Origin: Actinomyces oris
GTDB taxonomy: Bacteria > Actinomycetota > Actinomycetes > Actinomycetales > Actinomycetaceae
DNA length: 64,000 nt
NCBI RefSeq assembly: GCF_001937665.1
Contig: NZ_MSKL01000025.1
Coordinates: 122,296 to 186,295 of the forward strand
Direction: 5' to 3'
The notes under the pieces are model-generated. The model had not been told where the DNA came from. It searched no databases and worked only from the letters and a program-made list of their open reading frames with translations. Positions 54,616 through 63,255 of the stretch are shown piece by piece. A program made the position numbers and the translations under genes. Positions within the stretch are counted from its first letter, which is position 1; the number at the start of each line of letters is the position of its first letter.

Positions 54616-54677
54616 AGCGTCTCAGCGGCCTACCCGGCTCCGGCCCGTCTGGTCCGGTGAGCTCGGACCGAGAGTCT

Positions 54678-56897
54678 TCAGTCCTGCGGGGACATCTCGT
54701 CTCGTACGACGCTCAGCAGGCTGCCCAGGCGTGCGTTCTCGGGCAGGTCGTCGACCAGGACAACCTCGCCCGCACCGTCGGCCAGGGGGATCCGCCAGTT
54801 GGGGTACTCCTGGTCAGTGCCGGGCTGGTTCTGAGCGCGCCGCTCCCCCACGCCGTCGACCAGAGCGACACCGACCAGGACCGAGGGGGTGCGCACCACG
54901 TAACGGTGCAGGGCCTCCACGACCTGACGCTCCGTGGGTGCGTCCCCCAGCAGACCGTGCTCGCGCAGTCGGGCGGTCATCCGGTCACGCTCAATGCGTG
55001 CCTCAGTACGCACCTGCTCGACCGGCTCAGTGAGCAGGCCGAGGCGCTCGCGCAGATCGACGTGCTCGTCAGCCAGGTAGCCGGCAGTCGGGGGAAGATC
55101 GTGGGTGTTGACCGTGGACAGGGCGAGCCTGCGGTAGTCCTGGGGCTGAAGGGGCCAACCGTCGTGCTGCTTCTCGAACCACAGGACGCTGGTTCCCAGC
55201 ACACCGCGACTGGCCAGGTAGTCGCGCGCCCAGGGCTCCACGGTTCCCAGGTCCTCACCGATGACGACGGCGCCGGCCCGGTAAGCCTCCAGGAGGACGA
55301 CGCCGAGCATGGCCTCGTGGTCGTAGCGCACGTAGGCGCCGTGGTCCGCGCCCATGCCCTCGGGGATCCACCACAGGCGGAACAGGCCGATGATGTGGTC
55401 CACGCGCAGTGCGCCGGCGTGACGCAGGACCGTTCGCACCATGTCACGCAGAGGGGCGTAGGCGCTGCGCGCCAGGTACTCAGGGTTCCACGGCGGCTGG
55501 GACCAGTTCTGGCCCTGCTGGTTGTACATGTCCGGCGGGGCCCCCACGGTGACTCCGGAGGCGAATGCCTCCGGGTTGGACCATACGTCCGCGCCCTGCG
55601 CGTGCACACCCACGGCGAGATCATCCATGATGCCCAGGGCCATCCCCGAGGCGAGGGCCTCGGCCTGGGCACGGGCCAGCTGCTCGTCGACGATCCACTG
55701 CAACCAGGCGAAGAAGTCGATGCGCTCAGCAAGCTGGTGCGCCTCGTTGGCCACGTATGCGGAGTCCGCCTCCCGCAGCGTGGCGGGCCAGGACTGCAGG
55801 GGCCCGTGCTTCTCCACCAGCGCGCTCCACAGGGCGAAGCGCTCCAGACCCTCGCCCTGCTCGGTGCGGAAGCGCTCGAAGTCTCGCTGACGGGAGTAGG
55901 AGCGACCGGCGGCGAAGATGACCTCGAGGGCCTCGCGCTTGGCCTTCCACACCGCATCGCGGTCAATCGGCTCGGCACTCAGGTCACTGTCCTTGACCTC
56001 CTCGAAGGCCCACTGCACCAGCGAGCGCTTGGGGCCGGACAGGTGGGCCACCTCGGGGATGTTCTCCGGCCGGATGTAGAGCGGGTTAACGAAGCGACGC
56101 GTCACCGGCAGGTAGGGCGAGGGAGTCATCGGCGCCACCGGCTCAGCCGCATGCAGCGGGTTGATGAGCAGGAAGTCGGCCCCCTGGTCCCCCAGGAAGG
56201 CGGCGAGCTCAGTGAGGTCGTCAGTGTCGCCGGTCCCCCACGACCTGCGTGAGCGGGTCGAGTACAGCTGGGTCATGACTCCCCAACCGCGCTCACCGAG
56301 GGACTCGGGCAGATCGAGGTGGTTGGGGGTGACCGCCAGAGCCGAGGTCACTGTGACGGTGTCCGCCTCGCCGTCGGCGGGCGGTGCGGCGTGAGCCCCC
56401 TGCGGGGCCGCCTGGTCGGTGGAGCTGGAGCCGGGGCTGACCTCGGCGATGATCCGGTGCCACCCCAGGGGCAGATCGGCACCGAGGATGAAGGAGGCGC
56501 GGCCACGCTTGATGCCGTCCACCTCCCGGGGCACGGTCCAGTCCTCGGTCTGAGTCAGCTCACGGACGTCGCCGTCCTCGAGCTCAACGCGAACCCGCAC
56601 CCTGGCGCCGTCGGGCACGTAGACGGGGACGGTGGACTCGACACCGCCGCGCGTGACGACCGTGGGAGCGAGCGTCTGCCTCCAGGGGGCGTCCTCGACC
56701 TCTCGCAGAGCGCGCCCGATCTCCTCCTCGGAGTGGGTGCTCACCCCCAACGCGGCGAGCACGGCCCTGAGAGTGGCGCTTGAGGGAGAGGCAAGGTTGC
56801 CGTGATAGTCCCAGTACTCGGTGGAGACGCCGTGCGCCTCAGCCAGTTGCTTGAGGCTCTCAGAAGCAGGTAGCTGGTCGTCGTTGAACTCGTTCAT
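54678..56897 (-). CDS. malQ: 4-alpha-glucanotransferase (amylomaltase)
   Basis: This 739-residue GH77 enzyme disproportionates maltodextrins. An N-terminal extension of about 190 residues (beta-sandwich-like, common in actinobacterial MalQ) precedes the barrel. Family motifs are YSTRSRRSWGTGDTDDL, ALRVDHIIGLFRLWWIPEG with the nucleophile Asp region, VIGEDLGTVEPW with the acid/base Glu, and STVNTHDLPPTAGY. ATG 56897 follows a weak AAGG site. Confidence 0.94.
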   Translation of the reverse strand: MNEFNDDQLPASESLKQLAEAHGVSTEYWDYHGNLASPSSATLRAVLAALGVSTHSEEEIGRALREVEDAPWRQTLAPTVVTRGGVESTVPVYVPDGARVRVRVELEDGDVRELTQTEDWTVPREVDGIKRGRASFILGADLPLGWHRIIAEVSPGSSSTDQAAPQGAHAAPPADGEADTVTVTSALAVTPNHLDLPESLGERGWGVMTQLYSTRSRRSWGTGDTDDLTELAAFLGDQGADFLLINPLHAAEPVAPMTPSPYLPVTRRFVNPLYIRPENIPEVAHLSGPKRSLVQWAFEEVKDSDLSAEPIDRDAVWKAKREALEVIFAAGRSYSRQRDFERFRTEQGEGLERFALWSALVEKHGPLQSWPATLREADSAYVANEAHQLAERIDFFAWLQWIVDEQLARAQAEALASGMALGIMDDLAVGVHAQGADVWSNPEAFASGVTVGAPPDMYNQQGQNWSQPPWNPEYLARSAYAPLRDMVRTVLRHAGALRVDHIIGLFRLWWIPEGMGADHGAYVRYDHEAMLGVVLLEAYRAGAVVIGEDLGTVEPWARDYLASRGVLGTSVLWFEKQHDGWPLQPQDYRRLALSTVNTHDLPPTAGYLADEHVDLRERLGLLTEPVEQVRTEARIERDRMTARLREHGLLGDAPTERQVVEALHRYVVRTPSVLVGVALVDGVGERRAQNQPGTDQEYPNWRIPLADGAGEVVLVDDLPENARLGSLLSVVRDEMSPQD

Positions 56898-57330
56898 GTG
56901 CGTGGGTCAGCCTTGCGTGAGCAGATGTGCGGTGGAGCGCCATGGAGCGGGCATGGAGCAGGGTTGCGCTCCGCCATCACCCCTGGGGATGGATGGGTTG
57001 GATCGGGATGCGGGTGCTAGCAGGACTAGCAGTGTCCAAGTGTGCCCTAGCGGCTGAGGGTTGTGCACCCGCCGCACCGTGTCTCGTGAAGTTTTGCTGC
57101 AGCTGTTTCACTGCGACGCCCCGGGATGGCGCCACTGCGGATGAGAAGCTCGGGGAACGTGTGCCCAGGACCGCACGGTCGGCCGGCCGTCGACTGACCA
57201 GCCGGTGAGACCGCCCCCCGTTCCCGGCATGCGCCTAAACGCCGTACCAGGACAAACGGGTCGCCCGGCCCCGCGATGAAGGTGCTGGAACCGAGCGCCC
57301 GCGCAGACCGGCCGGGAACGGGCTGATCAG
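56898..57330. other. Intergenic region with two inverted repeats, no gene
   Basis: No coding frame is convincing here. A TGCTAG-CAGGA-CTAGCA inverted repeat at 57015-57031 lies 118 bases before malQ and could be an operator. A larger pair, cccgttcccggc (57217-57228) and gccgggaacggg (57311-57322), frames 82 bases just past the second EIIB stop and may form its terminator or an RNA stem. Confidence 0.45.
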
Positions 57331-57558
57331 TCAGAGAGCCGCGATCTCCGAGGCGAGGTTGTCCGCCGTGGGCCCCACGACGACCTGGACGACACGGCCC
57401 GAACGCACCACGCCGAAGGCACCGGCCGCTCGCAGCGCCTCCTCATCAACCTTCGTCTGATCGGTGACCTCGACACGCAGACGCGTGATGCACGGCTCGA
57501 GATCGGTGATGTTCTCCTGGCCGCCGAGACCGGCGACGATGTCTGATGCAGTGCTCAT
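57331..57558 (-). CDS. Second PTS EIIB component
   Basis: This 75-residue protein has the phospho-Cys in DLEPCITRLRVEV. It is similar along its length to the EIIB at 53847 (SIVDALGG versus DIVAGLGG; both end VVVGPxAD). ATG 57558 follows GAAGGAG. It is not paired with an EIIC or EIIA, but sits divergent from ptsI. It may serve a second EIIC elsewhere or substitute for the other EIIB. Confidence 0.9.
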   Translation of the reverse strand: MSTASDIVAGLGGQENITDLEPCITRLRVEVTDQTKVDEEALRAAGAFGVVRSGRVVQVVVGPTADNLASEIAAL

Positions 57559-57925
57559 GGCTTCTCCTTCCCGGTTGCCGTCCTCACGCAATCCCCGTCA
57601 GTCATGCGCTTGGTCGGGCAAATGAGGCCCTTCGTGCTCACGATCACTTTATCCCACCTCCGCGTTGTCCGCGGCGAAGAATCCGGGGCGGAAGGAAGGA
57701 CGCATGCCCACGGAGGCAGCGGGGGCCTGCCGCGCGGGAGACGACCGTGCGGGAGCACCTTCCTCGCTTGACGGCGTTCCCTCACGTAACCTTACGGGAA
57801 CACGATAGCTGCCTTGACGACGCCGCAGAGGAGCTCGTTATTCCCCTGGCGGAAACGCCTCATTCCGGCCACAGTCGGGGCACAATGAGCGATGATCCCC
57901 ATTCGTCTCCGATGAGGAGCACCAC
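57559..57925. other. Divergent promoter region between EIIB and ptsI
   Basis: No gene is seen in these 367 bases. The stretch around 57785-57810 (acgtaaccttacgggaac) is the only part with inverted symmetry. I found no dre-type site as good as the two at the EIIC and EIIB-EIIA promoters. Confidence 0.35.
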
Positions 57926-59623
57926 ATGACAGCGTCCGACACCACCTCCACAACTCTGTCCGGCATCGGTGTGAGCCCTGGCCTTGTGGCCGGCCCCGTC
58001 GCCAGGATGGCACCCCCCATTCCTGAGCCCGAGATCGCGACCCTCGAGCCCAGTCGCGACGTCGAGAAGGAGTGCGAGCGCATCGCACTGGCGGCCCAGC
58101 AGGTCAAGAAGGGCCTGGAGCTGTCCGCGGCCGAGGCCAAGGCCGAGGCCCGAACCCTCCTTGAGACCACAGCACAGATGGCGGCCGACCCCACCCTGAC
58201 CTCGACCGCACAGGCCATGGTGCGCGAGAAGCGCCTGGTTCCAGAGCGAGCCGTGTGGGAGTCGGCAGGGACACTGGCCGCCATGCTGGAGTCGCTGGGC
58301 GGTTACATGGCCGAGCGCACTCGTGACGTCCAGGACGTGCGCGACCGCATCGTCGCCGTCCTGACCGAGTCCCCGATGCCGGGAATCCCCCGTCTGCCTG
58401 AGCCCTTCGTGCTCGTGGCGACGGATCTGGCCCCGGCCGACACCGCGCTGCTGGACCCCGAGAAGGTCATCGCCTTCATCACCTCCGAGGGCGGCCCCAC
58501 CTCGCACACCGCGATCCTGGCCCGAGCCCTGGGCATGCCGGCGATCGTCGGCACCGGTGAGGAGGTCACTGACGCACTGGCCGAGGGCGATATCGTCCTG
58601 GTCGACGGCACCAAGGGGAGCATCACCCTCAACCCCTCCGAGGATGCTCTGCGCCGGGCCAGGGAGATCGCCTCGCGAGTGCGCGTCTTCAACGGTGACG
58701 GAGCCACGAAGGACGGCCACGAGGTCCAGCTGCTGGCCAATGTCGGTGACGCAGCCGGCGCCCGTAGTGCCGCAGAGGCCGGGGCCATGGGCATCGGCCT
58801 GTTCCGCACCGAGTTCTGCTTCCTGGACCAGCCCGAGGAGCCCACGGTGGAGGCTCAGGTGGAGGCGTACCAGGGCGTCTTGGAGGCGTTCCCCGGCAAG
58901 AAGGTCGTGGTGCGCACGCTTGACGCCGGTGCGGACAAGCCGCTGCCCTTCCTGACCGACGCCACCGAGGCCAACCCGGCGCTCGGTGTGCGCGCCTACC
59001 GCACGACGCGCCGCGACCCCGAGGTCCTGGACCACCAGCTCGAGGCCCTGGCCAAGGCCGAGGCCGCCACTGAGGCCAAGGTGTGGGTCATGGCCCCGAT
59101 GATCTCCACGGCCGAGGAGGCGGAGGCCTTCACGCAGAAGGCCCGCTCCTACGGTCTGAAGACGGCCGGCATGATGATCGAGGTGCCCTCCGCCGCGCTC
59201 ATGGCCGACAAGCTCTTCGAGCACGCCGACTTCGCCTCCGTGGGTACCAACGACCTCACCCAGTACGTCATGGCGGCCGACCGTCTGCTGTCCTCGCTGG
59301 CCGACCTGTCCACGGCCTGGCAGCCGGCCGTCCTGCGTCTGATCGGTACCGCGTGTGAAGGGGCCTCCCCCAAGGGACGCCCGGTGGGCGTGTGCGGTGA
59401 GGCCGCAGCGGACCCGGCACTGGCGACCGTCCTCGTGGGTCTGGGAGTCGCCTCTCTGTCGATGACGGCACGCGCGCTGCCGGATGTCGACGCCGTCCTG
59501 AAGTCCGTCACGTTCGCCGAGTGCCAGGAGCTGGCGAGGATCGCCCTGGACGCAGCGACGGCCGAGGACGCGCGCACGGCGGTGCGTGCTCAGTTGCCGA
59601 TCCTGGAGGAGCTCGGCCTGTGA
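57926..59623 (+). CDS. ptsI: PTS enzyme I (phosphoenolpyruvate-protein phosphotransferase)
   Basis: This 565-residue enzyme takes phosphate from PEP and passes it to HPr. Phospho-His is in GGPTSHTAILARALGMPAIVG. The PEP-binding barrel has GIGLFRTEFCFLD, VWVMAPMI and VGTNDLTQYVMAADR, with the C-terminal GVCGEAA Cys. GAGGAG precedes the ATG. No HPr gene is in the window. The stop overlaps the thioesterase start. Confidence 0.95.
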   Translation: MTASDTTSTTLSGIGVSPGLVAGPVARMAPPIPEPEIATLEPSRDVEKECERIALAAQQVKKGLELSAAEAKAEARTLLETTAQMAADPTLTSTAQAMVREKRLVPERAVWESAGTLAAMLESLGGYMAERTRDVQDVRDRIVAVLTESPMPGIPRLPEPFVLVATDLAPADTALLDPEKVIAFITSEGGPTSHTAILARALGMPAIVGTGEEVTDALAEGDIVLVDGTKGSITLNPSEDALRRAREIASRVRVFNGDGATKDGHEVQLLANVGDAAGARSAAEAGAMGIGLFRTEFCFLDQPEEPTVEAQVEAYQGVLEAFPGKKVVVRTLDAGADKPLPFLTDATEANPALGVRAYRTTRRDPEVLDHQLEALAKAEAATEAKVWVMAPMISTAEEAEAFTQKARSYGLKTAGMMIEVPSAALMADKLFEHADFASVGTNDLTQYVMAADRLLSSLADLSTAWQPAVLRLIGTACEGASPKGRPVGVCGEAAADPALATVLVGLGVASLSMTARALPDVDAVLKSVTFAECQELARIALDAATAEDARTAVRAQLPILEELGL

Positions 59624-60600
59624 CAGTCCCTTACCCCGTCCCCGCCGCCACGGAGGAGCCTCTCGGGTCGGTGACCCGGATCCTCAACCTGGCGGCGGGT
59701 GACGGGGAGGACATCTTCTCCGGAGGCTCTCTGCCCCAGCTCTCGGGCCGGGTCTATGGAGGACAGGTGGTTGCCCAGGGCATGCTTGCCGCGGCGGCCA
59801 CGATCGAGGACGACGGTGACGGTGAACGTCTGCCGCACTCGGTCCATGCCTTCTTCATGAGGGGCGGGCAGCCCGACACACCGATCACCTTCGCCGTCGA
59901 GCGCCTGCACGACGGGCGGTCCTTCTCCCAACGACGCACCACCGCTTCCCAGGAGGGCACGCCGATCCTCACCATGCTCACCTCCTTCCAGGAGGAGCAG
60001 GAGGGGGCCGACCTCCATGTTTCTGCCCCCTCGGTTCCGCGCCCTGAGGACTTGACGAGCGCTCTGGAGATCTTCCGCACGATCGACCATCCGGTGGCGC
60101 GTTTCCTGGGGCGAACGGCGGCCTTCGACCTCAGGCACGTGGAGGGCAATCTCTACCTGCGCCCCACCAAGGAGCGTGTCGGTCGCCAGCACCTGTGGAT
60201 GCGCTCGCGCAGCCGCATCCCGGAGCAGACCGCCCAGACTGTGCACCGGGCACTGCTGGCCTACGTGTGCGATCAGGTGATGCTGGAGCCGGTGCTGCGA
60301 AGCCAGGGACTGTCCTGGCGCAGCGAGGGCATGAGTCTGGCGACCCTCGACCACGCCCAGTGGTTCCACCGGGACGTGGACATGGGCGACTGGCTGCTCT
60401 ACGTGCAGGACTCCCCGTCCTCACAGGGCGGCCGCGGCATGGCGCGCGCACAGGTCTTCGACTCATCCGGCAGGCTCGTGTCGACCATCGCCCAGGAGGG
60501 CATGGTCCGTATGCCCTCCGGTTCCCAGTCCGACGGCGGTTCAAGACGTTGGCGGATCCGCATGGGCGAGGGCGACGACGGCAGCGCGATCCCCGGCTGA
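59620..60600 (+). CDS. tesB: Acyl-CoA thioesterase II (TesB type)
   Basis: This 326-residue double hot-dog protein hydrolyses acyl-CoA. Features are GRVYGGQVVAQGMLAAAAT, HSVHAFFMRGGQPDTPI and the C-terminal SLDHAQWFHRD-like ATLDHAQWFHRDVDMGDWLLY; catalytic Asp/Gln/Thr positions fit. GTG 59620 overlaps the ptsI stop (GTGA), so it is cotranscribed with ptsI, a pairing without clear metabolic logic. Confidence 0.9.
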   Translation: MTVPYPVPAATEEPLGSVTRILNLAAGDGEDIFSGGSLPQLSGRVYGGQVVAQGMLAAAATIEDDGDGERLPHSVHAFFMRGGQPDTPITFAVERLHDGRSFSQRRTTASQEGTPILTMLTSFQEEQEGADLHVSAPSVPRPEDLTSALEIFRTIDHPVARFLGRTAAFDLRHVEGNLYLRPTKERVGRQHLWMRSRSRIPEQTAQTVHRALLAYVCDQVMLEPVLRSQGLSWRSEGMSLATLDHAQWFHRDVDMGDWLLYVQDSPSSQGGRGMARAQVFDSSGRLVSTIAQEGMVRMPSGSQSDGGSRRWRIRMGEGDDGSAIPG

Positions 60601-60637
60601 GGCTCTCTCCACCTTTCCTCCTCTCAGGTGATTAACG

Positions 60638-60991
60638 GTGCCGATTGCCATACTTCAGATTCTCAACGCTATCGCCGCAACAATCAGTACGTTGTCATCA
60701 CTGCTGGCTGTCTTCCAACCTCAGATCATGAGCAAGTCGCGAGAGGTCAGCGCCGGGGAGAGGTTCTTCGCTCAGATGTATGCGGCTCGAGCGGTTCCCC
60801 TCGGCGTGATGACGGCAGCCGTACCTTTTGTCGCCGCTTCAGACATCACTACCGTGAGGCTGGTCCTCATGGCTGCAATGGTGGTCCAGATCGTCGACGC
60901 CGGCATCGGTATCCGACGCAGAGAGGTGGCCATGATCATCGGCCCGTCGATCGCGGCCATCATCCACGGCATCACAGCCTGGCTGACATAA
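60638..60991 (+). CDS. Small membrane protein, function unknown
   Basis: This 117-residue protein has about four hydrophobic segments: AILQILNAIAATISTLSSLLAVF, then VPLGVMTAAVPFVAA, LVLMAAMVVQIVDAGIGI and MIIGPSIAAIIHGITAWL. AGGTGA precedes GTG 60638. It resembles small DUF4267/DUF4345-like membrane proteins, but I cannot assign it. It lies 37 bases after the thioesterase gene. Confidence 0.65.
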   Translation: MPIAILQILNAIAATISTLSSLLAVFQPQIMSKSREVSAGERFFAQMYAARAVPLGVMTAAVPFVAASDITTVRLVLMAAMVVQIVDAGIGIRRREVAMIIGPSIAAIIHGITAWLT

Positions 60992-61203
60992 ACGCATTTA
61001 TTCAGATTCCTTCTCAAGAGGAGAGAATAGGGTTAGTCTAGGCGTCAAAATGACAGAGAGAGAGGACGTGAGACTCAGGGGACGATTCGAGACAAGAATG
61101 CAAACGGAACCACACACAAGAGCCACTGACAGTAAAAACAATCTCCCACTCGTGAACGCAATCTCATCATCCCCACCACCCCAGCGAACAGCTTTTAAGT
61201 TTT

Positions 61204-61223
61204 CATGATATGATCGAATCATG
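61204..61223 (+). promoter_or_regulatory. Leaderless-type promoter with palindrome over the start codon
   Basis: TATGAT (61209-61214) is a good -10 box ending six bases before ATG 61221, with no ribosome-binding site between. The mRNA would begin at the start codon. The same bases form CATGAT ... ATCATG, a six-base inverted repeat overlapping the ATG. Confidence 0.5.
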
Positions 61224-62000
61224 ACTTTTGTGACACTGTCAAACGGCGGCAGCCTTTGGTACTCCATAAGAAACACATTATCACCCAAACCTCCATTAGT
61301 GCTTATCCAAGGAAGGGGACTCGACCACCACGGATGGGACTCCGTTCTCAGCGAATTCACCAATCGAACCATCGTACTCCTTGACCACAGAGGCACCGGC
61401 CAGAACACAGCGCCACTGAACTCAGAATGGTCGACGAGAGATTTCGCAAAGGATGTAGTAACCATCCTCGATCACGCAGGCATCGACAGGGCGCACGTTT
61501 ACGGACACTCAATGGGAGGAAGAATTGCTCAGTGGCTCGGAGCGGAGCATGCAGATCGCATTATTACACTCATCATTGGGGGCACCAGCGTTGGTGACGG
61601 AACTGGACTACCTCGCCCTACCACTGGAGCAGCGGCCCTAGCATCCGGCGACCCAAGCGCACTAGTTTCACTCTTCTATCCGGATCCTTGGATCGCAGCA
61701 AATCCTCAACAAGCCACCAGCGTCTTCCCCCCACCTCATTCACCGGAAGCAATGAGCATCCACAGCAAGGCCTCAGACCGCCCTGACGGGCCAGCCCCAG
61801 AAAACATTACGGCCCCCACTTTGATCCTGCACGGCACGAACGACCCTATCTCCGATCCTGGCAACGCAGCAATCCTTGGAAATCGAATCCCAAATGCGGA
61901 AGTATTCATGATTCCGGACGCCAGGCATGCATACTGGGCCGGAAATCCAGAAGTTCATGCCTCGGTCGCAAAATTCATCTCATTAAATGATCCGAACTGA
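61221..62000 (+). CDS. Alpha/beta hydrolase, probably acquired
   Basis: This 259-residue alpha/beta hydrolase has the oxyanion motif LIQGRGLDHHGWD, LLDHRGTGQNTAP, the nucleophile elbow VYGHSMGGRIAQWLG, an acid in LHGTNDPIS and His in PDARHAYWAGNPE. The catalytic triad looks complete. The substrate is unknown; esterases, lactonases and haloperoxidase-like enzymes share this layout. Its sequence is visibly richer in A and T than the neighbours and the start has no ribosome site, both suggesting a different origin. Confidence 0.83.
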   Translation: MTFVTLSNGGSLWYSIRNTLSPKPPLVLIQGRGLDHHGWDSVLSEFTNRTIVLLDHRGTGQNTAPLNSEWSTRDFAKDVVTILDHAGIDRAHVYGHSMGGRIAQWLGAEHADRIITLIIGGTSVGDGTGLPRPTTGAAALASGDPSALVSLFYPDPWIAANPQQATSVFPPPHSPEAMSIHSKASDRPDGPAPENITAPTLILHGTNDPISDPGNAAILGNRIPNAEVFMIPDARHAYWAGNPEVHASVAKFISLNDPN

Positions 62001-62330
62001 TGCCTTTGTTTTTCTCCCGCGTCGCGTCAGCGACTCGGTGTCCACACATCGACATGGCTGGCTCCACAGTAGATGCGGTTGGACGACGACCCCGGAATCT
62101 CGGGAGTTCCGCTTGGACCCCTACGTCGCCGCAGCGTTCATGTCCGCTGTGTGGACACCGGAATGGTGCGGGTTGGGGACTGCGTTGTCCATCCAGGACG
62201 TACTTCTCCCCCACACGACTGCGGCCGGATCTCAGAGGCTTGCAGGAGAATGCAGTCCTCGCCGGAGAAGTACGTCTCCGAGCGGGAACTGCGTACTGCG
62301 CCGTAGGCCGATCCCCGCTTCTTGCCACGA
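62001..62330. repeat. Intergenic stretch dense in inverted repeats
   Basis: No coding frame is convincing. Perfect 13-base arms cggtgtccacaca (62036-62048) and tgtgtggacaccg (62148-62160) are extended inward by gacatg/catgtc. A second 13-base pair, gacgtacttctcc (62197-62209) and ggagaagtacgtc (62264-62276), has inner gactgc/gcagtc pairing. Two adjacent long hairpins of about 125 and 80 bases thus lie between convergent genes. Confidence 0.6.
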
Positions 62331-63098
62331 TCAGGGCGCGGCGGCCCCACGAGGGGACATCCGCCGGATCCGAGGCTCATTCTGTAGCGTCGCCTCAAGG
62401 CTGAGCGATGATCGAGCCCTGCTCGGGGCACGACTGCCGGCGAAACTCCCAGGGAGCATCTTGCTGCGGGCTGCGTTGCCGGAACTCCTCGAACCGGAGC
62501 GGACCCCCTTGGCGGCATAGGCATCAGGGCTGTCCATGGCTTGAATGTGGAGATGGGGCTGCGTGGAGTTCCCGGAGTTGCCGCATCTGCCGATCTGATC
62601 GCCGGCGCGCAGCCGCTCACCTGGCGACACCTGAACAGACCCTCGCTGAAGGTGCACGAGTCCAACGTAATAAGGGCTGCCCGTAACCCGGATGATGACG
62701 TGATTCCCGAGGATCGCGGTCAGTCCCCGCCGAATCCGCCGGGGTTGGCTCAATCCGTGCGGGATGAGTGTCAGCATGGAGCGGCGCGCCTCATGGTCGG
62801 GTTCGCCGTCGTGAGCAGACACCACAGTTCCTGCAACGGGTGAGTACAGGGGGCGCCCGAAGGCGTAGAAGAGCTCTGGCGATTCGGTGGCGAAGACCGT
62901 ACGCAGGCTGCGCTTAGGCGCCGTGCGACCGTCATCGTCGACGGCGAGGAAGTCGAGCGCGTACGTGGTGGCGAACAGATCGGTCCCGTGGCTCGGGACG
63001 CGGCGCGTGGGGCTGATCTCAGTCAGCCACTGCCCGTCGAATGGAATTCTCCCGGTGACGCCTTCTTCGGGGATGAGCCCCGATGTCTCTCTACCCAT
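62331..63098 (-). CDS. M23 (LytM-type) peptidase
   Basis: This 255-residue protein has the M23 fold: PLYSPVAGTVVSAHDGEPDHE, NHVIIRVTGSPYYVGLVHLQRGSVQV, ERLRAGDQIGRCGNSGNSTQPHLHIQAMD. The HxH zinc motif is intact. M23 enzymes usually cut peptidoglycan cross-links. GGAGG lies seven bases before ATG 63098. No signal peptide is visible, unlike most wall hydrolases, and a 65-residue basic Ser/Arg-rich tail follows the domain. It lies beside an I36-type peptidase inhibitor gene on the same strand. Confidence 0.8.
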   Translation of the reverse strand: MGRETSGLIPEEGVTGRIPFDGQWLTEISPTRRVPSHGTDLFATTYALDFLAVDDDGRTAPKRSLRTVFATESPELFYAFGRPLYSPVAGTVVSAHDGEPDHEARRSMLTLIPHGLSQPRRIRRGLTAILGNHVIIRVTGSPYYVGLVHLQRGSVQVSPGERLRAGDQIGRCGNSGNSTQPHLHIQAMDSPDAYAAKGVRSGSRSSGNAARSKMLPGSFAGSRAPSRARSSLSLEATLQNEPRIRRMSPRGAAAP

Positions 63099-63183
63099 GA
63101 GGACACCTCCAAGCAAGCACTCTCAGCACGACCAATATTACCGGGCAAAGCGAAAAAGACACCACGGGAGTGTGGATGACGAG

Positions 63184-63225
63184 AGTGGTGCCAGCCGACA
63201 TCTGTTGACGTCGGCTGGCACCACT
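63184..63225 (-). terminator. Hairpin after the I36-type inhibitor gene
   Basis: A perfect 16-base stem (agtggtgccagccgac with gtcggctggcaccact) and a ten-base loop lie between the inhibitor stop and the M23 start. Confidence 0.75.
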
Positions 63226-63255
63226 GTTGACGACACTCCATCAGCTCAGCCCAGA

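Noticed and set aside
57060..57330. Possible third DasR site before the second EIIB/ptsI region (ctgaccagccggt)
   Set aside because: Only the central half matches the consensus and it lies downstream of the EIIB gene rather than at a promoter.
61987..62520. Plus-strand frames extending from the hydrolase into the M23 gene
   Set aside because: They overlap the M23 coding region antisense and show no conserved domain; the M23 motifs on the minus strand are clear.
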